Of a stretch of DNA of 64,000 nucleotides, positions 57,988-64,000 are shown one piece after another. A model generated the notes under the pieces. The model worked only from the letters and a program-made list of their open reading frames with translations, was not told the DNA's origin and did not search any database. Position numbers and translations under genes: made by a program. Source of the DNA: Scleromatobacter sp964418745 (GTDB taxonomy: Bacteria; Pseudomonadota; Gammaproteobacteria; Burkholderiales; Burkholderiaceae_C). The stretch spans positions 248,001-312,000 of the forward strand of contig CAYQMX010000002.1 in NCBI GenBank assembly GCA_964418745.1, written 5' to 3'. Numbering within the stretch: position 1 is the first letter of the stretch; every line of letters starts with the position of its first letter.

Positions 57988-58919
57988 TGGGAGCCTACGT
58001 CGCCCGGCGCCTGCTGCAGGCCATCCCGACGGTGTTCGGCGTGGCGCTGCTCACGTTCCTGCTGTTCAACGCGTTCGGGCCCGACCCGGTGCTCAACGCG
58101 CTGGGCCGCCACGCCACGCCCGAGTCGGTGGCCGCGCTGCGTCACCAGTGGGGGCTGGACCAGCCGCTGGCGCTGCAGTTCCTCGACTTCCTGCGCCAGA
58201 TCGCGACCTTCGACTACGGCAAGTCCTTCGTCACCGGCGAGGACCTGGGCACGCAGCTGAAGGCCGGCGCGCTGGTGAGCCTGTCGGTGACGGTGCCGCC
58301 GTTCGTGTTCGGCGCCGTCGTCAACGTGGCGATCGCGCTGTTCATCGCGCGCCACCACGACGGCGTCGTCGACCGCGCGGCGCGCGCGCTGTTCGTCGCG
58401 GCGATGAGCGTGTCGGCGCTGGTGTACGTGCTGGCGCTGCAGTACCTGCTGGCGTTCCGGCTGGACTGGTTCCCGATCAACGGCTACGAGGGCGGCTGGG
58501 CGGCGGTGAAGTACCTGGGGCTGCCGTGGCTGATCCAGCTGCTGCTGCTGATGGGGCCCGACATCCGCCTGTACCGCACGCTGTTCCTGGCCGACATGGG
58601 CGCCGACTGGGTGCGCACCGCGCGCTCCAAGGGTGCCGGCGAGGGCCGCGTGCTGCTGCGCCACGTGCTGCCCAACGCGTGGATTCCCATCATCACGCAG
58701 AACGTCACGACGATCCCGTTCCTGATCCTCGGCTCGTTCCTGATGGAGCGCTTCTTCTCGATTCCCGGTCTCGGCAACCTCACCATCGACGCGCTCTCGC
58801 GCGGCGACCTGCCGATCCTGAAGGCGGTGACCGTGCTGGGCGCGCTGGCGCTGGTGGCGTTCAACCTGCTCAATGACCTGCTGTACGCGGTCGCCGACCC
58901 GCGGGTGCGGCTGGCATGA
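57987..58919 (+). CDS. ABC importer permease 1 (DppB-like)
   Basis: A 310-residue permease with six helices and the EAA loop MGADWVRTARSKGAGEGRVLLRHVLPNAWIPI that contacts the ATPase. The N-terminal RRLLQAIPTVFGVALLTFLLF is the typical start of DppB. Overlaps of 1 and 4 nt with neighbours show one polycistron. Confidence 0.94.
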   Translation: MGAYVARRLLQAIPTVFGVALLTFLLFNAFGPDPVLNALGRHATPESVAALRHQWGLDQPLALQFLDFLRQIATFDYGKSFVTGEDLGTQLKAGALVSLSVTVPPFVFGAVVNVAIALFIARHHDGVVDRAARALFVAAMSVSALVYVLALQYLLAFRLDWFPINGYEGGWAAVKYLGLPWLIQLLLLMGPDIRLYRTLFLADMGADWVRTARSKGAGEGRVLLRHVLPNAWIPIITQNVTTIPFLILGSFLMERFFSIPGLGNLTIDALSRGDLPILKAVTVLGALALVAFNLLNDLLYAVADPRVRLA

Positions 58920-59782
58920 CGATGGCCGCCTTCCCGCGTCCGCGTTCCGCCGCCGCCGAGGCGCTGGCGGCGCTGTGGCGGCGGCCGCACGTGCGCGCCT
59001 GCCTGCTCGTCGTCGGCCTGTACCTGCTGGTGGCCGTTGCCGGCTACGCCCACCTGCTGCCCGATGCGGAGACCGCCGTGGGCGACGCACAGCAGGCGCC
59101 GAGCTGGCACCCGGCCACGCTGCTGGGCACCGACCTCCTGGGCCGCTCCGTGCTGTGGCGCGTGCTGGCCGGCGCGCAGACGGCGGTGACCATCGGCCTG
59201 GCCACCGCCGCGCTTGCCGTGCCCTTCGGCACCGCGCTGGGACTGGCCGCGGGCTATGTCGGCGGCTGGGTGGACGCGCTGGTCAACTGGGTCTACTCGG
59301 TGGTGGCGTCGGTGCCCGACATCCTGCTGATCACCGCCATCTCGTACGCGATGGGCAAGGGCCTGGCGGCGATGTGCGTGGCCATTGCCGCCACCAGCTG
59401 GGTGGGCATCATGCGGCTGGTGCGCGGCGAGGTGCTCAGGCACAGGGACAGCGACTACGTGCTGGCGGCGCGCGGGCTGGGCGCCGGGACGCGCCGCATC
59501 ATGTTCTCGGAGATCCTGCCCAACGTCCTGCATGTGGCCATCGTCACCTCGTCGCTGGTGCTGCTGGCGGCGATCAAGGCCGAGGTGGTGCTCACCTACC
59601 TCGGGCTGGGCATGCAGGACGGGGCCAGCTGGGGCCTGCTGATCGCGGGCGCGTCGCAGGACCTGATGAGCGGCACCTGGGGGCCGCTGGCCGGCACCGT
59701 GACGGCGATGTTCCTGCTGATCTACGCGCTCAGCGCGATCGCCGATGCGCTGCGCGACGTCCTGGATCCGCGCCGCGGCTGA
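58916..59782 (+). CDS. ABC importer permease 2 (DppC-like)
   Basis: A 288-residue permease with the DppC N-terminal tail, six helices and the EAA loop SDYVLAARGLGAGTRRIMFSEILPNVLHVAIV. LLGTDLLGRSVLWRVLAGAQTAV is the classic DppC opening. It is the last gene of the importer operon, starting four bases before the DppB stop. The desaturase gene follows 82 bp later and is separate. Confidence 0.94.
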   Translation: MTMAAFPRPRSAAAEALAALWRRPHVRACLLVVGLYLLVAVAGYAHLLPDAETAVGDAQQAPSWHPATLLGTDLLGRSVLWRVLAGAQTAVTIGLATAALAVPFGTALGLAAGYVGGWVDALVNWVYSVVASVPDILLITAISYAMGKGLAAMCVAIAATSWVGIMRLVRGEVLRHRDSDYVLAARGLGAGTRRIMFSEILPNVLHVAIVTSSLVLLAAIKAEVVLTYLGLGMQDGASWGLLIAGASQDLMSGTWGPLAGTVTAMFLLIYALSAIADALRDVLDPRRG

Positions 59783-59864
59783 AGGACGGACGTGCCGGCT
59801 TGTCGGGGCGCTGTCAGGCGAACGTGGGATAGTCGGGGCAATTCAACGCGGTCAAGGCCGATCC

Positions 59865-60950
59865 ATGCTCTCTCCAGCGCAGTGGCAAGCGTGCAAGACC
59901 GACATCGTGCAGCGCTACGCCGACCCCAGCGACCTGCGCGGCGCGCTGCAGTTCCTGTCGGTGATCGCGCCGATCGCCGGACTCTGGTTCGTCGTCGCCC
60001 GCACCTGGGACGACTCGCCCTGGCTGTGCGCCGCGGCCACCTTCTGCCTGAGCCTGATGCTGCTGCGCGGCTTCGTGCTGATGCACGACTGCGGCCACAA
60101 CAGCCTGTTCCGCAGCCGGCGCCTGAACCGCCTCGGCGGCTTCCTGCTGGGGGTGCTGGCGGGCATGCCGCAGCCGGTGTGGGCGGAGAACCATCGCTAC
60201 CACCACACCACCAACGGCAACTGGGCGAAGTACCGCGGGCCGTTGAACGTCGCCTGCGTGACCGACTACCTGGCCATGGATGCCGGTGCGCGGCGCCGCT
60301 ACCGCTACACGCGCGACATCCTGATGTCGCCGCTGGCCGGCTGCCTGTACTTCCTGGTCAATCCGCGCGTCACGTGGCTGCGCGCCAGCGCCTTCCTGCT
60401 GCGCCGCCGGGTGGGTCGCCGGGGCGGCAGCGAGTCGCCGGCCGACGCGCCGCTGCCGTACTGCGGCTCGATGGCGCACTACCGCCACATGCTGTGGAAC
60501 AACGCCGTGCTCCTGTCGGCGTGGGTCGCGATGGCCTGGGCAGTCGGCCCGCTGCCGTTCTTCGCCTGCTACGTGGTCAGCGGTTCGCTGGCCGGCGCCT
60601 ACGGCATCGTGCTGTTCACGGTGCAGCACAACTTCGAGCATGCCTACGCGAGCGACGACGAGGGCTGGAGCCGCGACGAGGCGGCCCTGCGCGGCACGAG
60701 CTTCCTGATCCTGCCCGGGTGGCTCAACTGGATCACCGCCGATGCGGCCTACCACCATGTGCACCACCTGTGCGCCAGCGTGCCGAACTACCGGCTCGCG
60801 GCCTGCCACCGGGAGCACGAGCGCTTCTTTTCGGGCGTGACGCGGGTGGGGCTGTTCGAGATTCCGGCGGCGCTCAAGCACGTCCTGTGGGACAGGCCGC
60901 AGCGCAGGCTGGTGTCGGTGGCGGAAGTGATGGCCCGCGGGGCCGTCTAG
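59865..60950 (+). CDS. Membrane fatty acid desaturase
   Basis: A 361-residue di-iron membrane desaturase. The three histidine boxes HDCGH, HRYHH and HHVHH lie in LLRGFVLMHDCGHNSLF, AENHRYHHTTNGNW and ADAAYHHVHHLC. Two further hydrophobic pairs give about four membrane helices. It would insert a double bond into acyl chains, or hydroxylate a related lipid, using a reductase partner not in the window. The ATG at 59865 is preferred to an upstream in-frame start. It is monocistronic by spacing. Confidence 0.93.
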   Translation: MLSPAQWQACKTDIVQRYADPSDLRGALQFLSVIAPIAGLWFVVARTWDDSPWLCAAATFCLSLMLLRGFVLMHDCGHNSLFRSRRLNRLGGFLLGVLAGMPQPVWAENHRYHHTTNGNWAKYRGPLNVACVTDYLAMDAGARRRYRYTRDILMSPLAGCLYFLVNPRVTWLRASAFLLRRRVGRRGGSESPADAPLPYCGSMAHYRHMLWNNAVLLSAWVAMAWAVGPLPFFACYVVSGSLAGAYGIVLFTVQHNFEHAYASDDEGWSRDEAALRGTSFLILPGWLNWITADAAYHHVHHLCASVPNYRLAACHREHERFFSGVTRVGLFEIPAALKHVLWDRPQRRLVSVAEVMARGAV

Positions 60951-61031
60951 GGCCGCGCGTCGGGCGGGCAGGGCCGGGGCGGAGGACGCGTCGCGCGGGG
61001 CCCGGGCCGGTGGATCGATGTCCGGGTGGCG

Positions 61032-61304
61032 TCAGGCGCGCGCCGCGGCGGCCGCGGCCTCGCCGAAGAAGACGCGGAAGATTTCCGGCTCGTCGATGTC
61101 GCGCATCGACAGGCCCTCGAGCGGTTCGCGAAAGACCACCGGCGCCTCGAGCGCGTCGAACTCGACCGGCATCGTCTCGGCCCACGTCGGGGTGTCGTCC
61201 GTGCGGACGACGCGGTGCTGGAGCGACGGCTGGAACTCCCAGTCGATGCTCATGTCCGGCGTCCTCTTGCCGCGCAGCGACGAGATCTTGAAAGCGTTGT
61301 TCAT
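61032..61304 (-). CDS. Small acidic protein of unknown function
   Basis: A 90-residue protein, MNNAFKISSLRGKRTPDMSIDWEFQPSLQH…, ending in an Ala-rich tail. An AGAGGAA ribosome site lies seven bases before the ATG. The composition (no signal peptide, mixed charges) is protein-like, but I recognise no domain. It stands alone, convergent with the desaturase. Confidence 0.6.
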   Translation of the reverse strand: MNNAFKISSLRGKRTPDMSIDWEFQPSLQHRVVRTDDTPTWAETMPVEFDALEAPVVFREPLEGLSMRDIDEPEIFRVFFGEAAAAAARA

Positions 61305-61636
61305 GGCGATTCCTCTGATGGTGCGAAGGTACGCCCTGTTACGGCACGGGATGGACCGAAAAGCTGCGGCATTGCCGCCCAGTTCGGCCCCGAGGGCGTG
61401 CGCCCCCAACTGGGGGTGAAACCCGGGCCATTTCTGTCCACCGAAACTGTGGACAACTCTGTGGGCCGAACCGCCGGATCGACCGCCAGGCCGCGCCAGT
61501 GCTGGATGTCAAGCCATGTGCTGCGCGATTGGGCAGCGCCGGTGCAATCTTTTTCGGCGGGTCATCCGACCCACGGATCGGCCGCGAACGCAAGCGCGAC
61601 CATCAATATTTTCGGCACCTCGATGGGGCATGCCGC
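61305..61636. other. Gene-free stretch
   Basis: 332 bp with no supported gene. It contains the short inverted repeat at 61435 and a CCCCCAACTGGGGG hairpin near 61402-61415. Confidence 0.5.
61435..61455. repeat. 7-bp inverted repeat with DnaA-box-like arms
   Basis: TGTCCAC and GTGGACA around CGAAACT are perfect complements. The arms resemble the TTTTCCACA arms of the inverted repeat at 23411, which also lies between genes. Confidence 0.45.
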
Positions 61637-61846
61637 TCAGGATGCGGGGGCCGGCCGGGCGCCGGCGCGGGCCGCCGCCAGCGCCTCGCGCAGCACGTCC
61701 AGCGACCCGACGTGGTTGGCCAGCAGCAGCACCAGGCGGGCGTTGAGGGCGTGGCTCTCGTCGGCGTCCAGGCCGTCGTGGGCGGCGAGCAGCGCCGCGT
61801 AGAAGTCGTCCGGCGATTCCAGGTTCGGGGCGGTGTTCAGGGGCAT
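61637..61846 (-). CDS. DUF2783 protein
   Basis: A 69-residue protein of the DUF2783 family: NLESPDDFYAALLAAHDGLDADESHALNARLVLLLANHVGSLDVLREAL. It is helical. It overlaps the end of the FAD monooxygenase gene by 10 nt, so it is translated with it. DUF2783 is commonly found beside this monooxygenase and may help or stabilise it. Confidence 0.9.
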   Translation of the reverse strand: MPLNTAPNLESPDDFYAALLAAHDGLDADESHALNARLVLLLANHVGSLDVLREALAAARAGARPAPAS

Positions 61847-63525
61847 CGCGGGGCTCCTTGCGGCAGGCAGAGCGCGCGCCGCATGCCCGCCTCCACCTGG
61901 GCGCGCGTGGGGGTGCGCCAGCGCGCGCAGACGTGGGCGTCGGGCCGCAGCAGCACCACGCTGCCGGGCTGCAGGTCGTAGCGGTGGGCGACGGCGCCGT
62001 CGCGGTCCACCAGCACCTCGCGCGCGGCGTTGAGTCCGGGCGTCGGCGCCACGGCCACCAGGTCCAGCGCGAAGCCGTCGACGACCAGCCCCTGCAGCGC
62101 TGCCTCGGTGGCGGCGTCGTGTCCCACGAGCGCGGTGAAGCCGTCGCCGATGCGGCGCAGCAGCCAGTCGTCGCGGCCGTCGGCCCGCGTGACGGGCGCG
62201 TCGGTGGCGGCGGCGCCGGGCACCATCGCGCCGGCGAAGGGCTGCGCGTCGGCCGTGTTCAGCGGCGAGTCGGCCAGCGTCGTCGCCGTCGACAGGCGGC
62301 CGCTGTTGACCAGGGTGCGCGCGAACGGCTGCGTGCGCGCCAGGCTCAGCACGGCGTCGCGGAACAGGTGGCTGGCGGCGCTCTTGGGCGTGATGAAGTC
62401 GGTGGCACGCGTGGAGTGGCGGATGTTCTCGTCGGCGGCGGCCTCGCGCTCGCGGGCGTAGGTGTCGAGCAGCGCATCGGGCGCGCGGCCCTGCAGCACC
62501 GCGGCGAGCTTCCAGGCCAGGTTGTCGGCGTCCTGCACGCCGGAGTTGGCGCCGCGCGCGCCGAACGGCGACACGCCGTGCGCCGCGTCGCCCGCGAACA
62601 GCACGCGGCCGTGGCGGAAGCTGTCCATGCGCTGGCAGGAGAACGTGTAGACGCTGGCCCATTCGAGCGTGAATTCGGCGTCCTTCATCGCCGAGTGCGC
62701 GAGCAGCGCCTTGACCCGCGGGATGATGTTCTCCGGCTTCTTCTCCTCCTCCGGATCGGCGTCCCAGCCCAATTGGAAGTCGACCCGCCACACGCCGTCG
62801 GGCTGGCGGTGCAGCAGCACGCTCTGGTCGGGATGGAAGGCCGGGTCGAACCAGAACCAGCGCTCGGCCGGCGCCTCGTGGCGCATGCGCACGTCGGCGA
62901 TCAGGAAGCGGTCGCGGAAGCTGCGGCCCCGGGCCTCCAGGCCCAGGTGGCGGCGCACCGCGGAGCGGCTGCCGTCGCAGGCGACGACGTAGGCGGCGTC
63001 GAGGGCGTACTCGCCGTCCGGCGTGGCGATGGCCAGCCGCACATGGTCGCCCTGCGGCTGGGTCGCGACGACCTCGTTGCGCCAGCGCAGGTCGACCCGC
63101 GGGAGCTGCGCCGCCCGTTCGACGAGATACCCCTCCAGGTAATACTGCTGCAGGTTGATGAATGCCGGCCGCTCATGGCCGGCCTCGGGCAGCAGGTCGA
63201 AGCGGTAGACCAGTTCGTCGCGCAGGAACACCTTGCCGACGTTCCACGACACGCCCTTGGCCAGCAGGCGGTCGCCGCAGCCCAGGCGGTCGAAGATCTC
63301 CAGCGTGCGCTTGGCGAAGCAGATGGCGCGCGAGCCGGCGGACAGCCGGTTGTCGTTGTCCAGCACCACCACCGGAACGCCGCGCTGCGCGAGGTCGATC
63401 GCGAGCGCCAGGCCCACCGGACCGGCACCCACCACCACCACCGGCCGGTGCACCGGCACGGGCGCGCGCTGGTCGGGGTGGGGAGCGTAGTCGAACGTGA
63501 GCGAGGCGTAGTCGACGTCGGCCAT
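61837..63525 (-). CDS. FAD-dependent aromatic monooxygenase (PheA/TfdB class)
   Basis: A 562-residue flavoprotein hydroxylase. The FAD-binding Rossmann motif is VVVVGAGPVGLALAIDLAQRG (about 30-50), the second FAD motif is GRVLFAGDAAHGVSPFGARGANSGVQDADNLAWKLA (about 280-315), and the C-terminal thioredoxin-like region is present. It would hydroxylate an aromatic ring using NAD(P)H and O2. It is between the MBL hydrolase (13 nt upstream) and DUF2783 genes. The exact phenolic or other substrate is unknown. Confidence 0.94.
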   Translation of the reverse strand: MADVDYASLTFDYAPHPDQRAPVPVHRPVVVVGAGPVGLALAIDLAQRGVPVVVLDNDNRLSAGSRAICFAKRTLEIFDRLGCGDRLLAKGVSWNVGKVFLRDELVYRFDLLPEAGHERPAFINLQQYYLEGYLVERAAQLPRVDLRWRNEVVATQPQGDHVRLAIATPDGEYALDAAYVVACDGSRSAVRRHLGLEARGRSFRDRFLIADVRMRHEAPAERWFWFDPAFHPDQSVLLHRQPDGVWRVDFQLGWDADPEEEKKPENIIPRVKALLAHSAMKDAEFTLEWASVYTFSCQRMDSFRHGRVLFAGDAAHGVSPFGARGANSGVQDADNLAWKLAAVLQGRAPDALLDTYAREREAAADENIRHSTRATDFITPKSAASHLFRDAVLSLARTQPFARTLVNSGRLSTATTLADSPLNTADAQPFAGAMVPGAAATDAPVTRADGRDDWLLRRIGDGFTALVGHDAATEAALQGLVVDGFALDLVAVAPTPGLNAAREVLVDRDGAVAHRYDLQPGSVVLLRPDAHVCARWRTPTRAQVEAGMRRALCLPQGAPRCP

Positions 63526-63538
63526 CAGCGCGTGCTCC

Positions 63539-64000
63539 TCAGCCTTCCAGCGTCTCCCACATCTGGCGGTCGCGTTCGGCCGTCCACACCCGCGGGTCGG
63601 CGTACTGCGTCATCTCGTCGTAGCAGCGCGTGACGTCGAAGGGCATGCAGTGGTCGAAGATCACCCAATGGCCGTACTTCGGCTTGAGCCTGGCGAAGGT
63701 GTCCTTGTAGACCGCGTTCAGGTCCTTGCCGGCGGCCACGCCGGCCTCCACGCTGGCGCGTACGTCGGCGATGAAGGCGGCGGTCGAACGCAGACCCTCG
63801 GCAACCGGCCCCGCGCCCTTGAGCGCCGGGCCGCGGCCGGGCACCAGCGCCAGAGGCTCGAGCGCCGCGACATTGGCCAGCGTCTGCGGCCAGTCCTTGA
63901 AGTAGGCGTCGCCGGCATAGGGCGTGGCGTCGAACTCCACCAGGTCGCCCGAGAGCAGCGTGCGCTCCTGCGGCAGCCACACCACCGTGTCGCCCTTGGT
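63539..64000 (-). CDS. MBL-fold metallo-hydrolase, C-terminal fragment
   Basis: The frame is open past the right edge, so the start and the HxHxDH metal motif lie outside. The visible 153 residues begin TKGDTVVWLPQERTLLSGDLVEFDATPYAGDAYF, a typical MBL end (GDL with metal-binding Asp), followed by PGRGPALKG and a C-terminal helical lid ending DRQMWETLEG. It is the first gene of the monooxygenase operon, probably a hydrolase of a thioester or lactone intermediate. Confidence 0.88.
   Translation of the reverse strand, partial: TKGDTVVWLPQERTLLSGDLVEFDATPYAGDAYFKDWPQTLANVAALEPLALVPGRGPALKGAGPVAEGLRSTAAFIADVRASVEAGVAAGKDLNAVYKDTFARLKPKYGHWVIFDHCMPFDVTRCYDEMTQYADPRVWTAERDRQMWETLEG

Overview
The window is GC-rich, gene-dense bacterial chromosome with start codons and Shine-Dalgarno sites of ordinary proteobacterial type. 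The linked DUF3348/DUF802/OmpA/DUF2894 genes, an EpsC-type serine acetyltransferase operon, a DUF2783/FAD-monooxygenase/MBL cluster and a PEP-CTERM protein together point to a betaproteobacterium of the order Burkholderiales, possibly the Comamonadaceae or the Rubrivivax-Leptothrix group. The genus cannot be named from the sequence alone. No rRNA, intact tRNA, CRISPR array, insertion sequence or prophage was seen.

Layout. 1-2.2 kb: the end of an acyl-CoA synthetase, an Old Yellow Enzyme and a secreted orphan. 2.2-17.7 kb: a looser, more accessory stretch with longer intergenic gaps, dispersed intergenic repeats, a lower-GC Sel1 protein, a degenerate tRNA-like element, small membrane proteins, a cytochrome c lipoprotein, a BLUF photoreceptor coupled to a GGDEF-EAL protein, an ornithine carbamoyltransferase/ArgP pair, a secreted TPR peptidase, an MFS exporter, an aldo/keto reductase and an orphan. 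17.7-21.8 kb: a TetR-controlled SDR plus a fused esterase-Baeyer-Villiger monooxygenase. 21.8-23.2 kb: ExoIII and AlkB repair genes. 23.5-27.2 kb: an ExeM-type secreted nuclease and a PEP-CTERM protein. 27.5-31 kb: two oxidoreductases and a YadGH-like ABC exporter. 31-40 kb: a BTAD-hydrolase fusion, an MddA-like methyltransferase, small orphans, RNA-modification genes and a CpdB nucleotidase. 40-42.3 kb: a hybrid histidine kinase.

42.5-46.8 kb holds a tightly overlapping four-gene operon. A MotA/TolQ-like channel protein with a very long coiled-coil tail and an OmpA/MotB-like stator resemble the ZorA-ZorB motor of Zorya defence, but they are flanked by DUF3348 and DUF2894 proteins instead of Zorya effectors. 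46.9-49.1 kb: Yip1 and prohibitin-like membrane proteins.

49.3-54.1 kb is a sulfur-metabolism nanocompartment operon: rhodanese, EpsC serine acetyltransferase, XRE regulator, family 2A (SrpI-type) encapsulin shell, and a cysteine desulfurase with a disordered N-terminal domain of about 230 residues that should load it into the shell. A strong inverted repeat lies in front of the shell gene. 54.2-59.8 kb: a complete dipeptide-type ABC importer. 59.9-64 kb: a fatty acid desaturase, an orphan, and a DUF2783/FAD monooxygenase/MBL-hydrolase cluster running off the right edge.

Regulatory signals that can be read directly include an 18-bp perfect palindrome between the TetR and SDR genes, triple 11-bp-spaced GTCAY repeats resembling Pho boxes before both the ExeM nuclease and the CpdB nucleotidase (suggesting joint control by phosphate starvation), and one clear intrinsic terminator.
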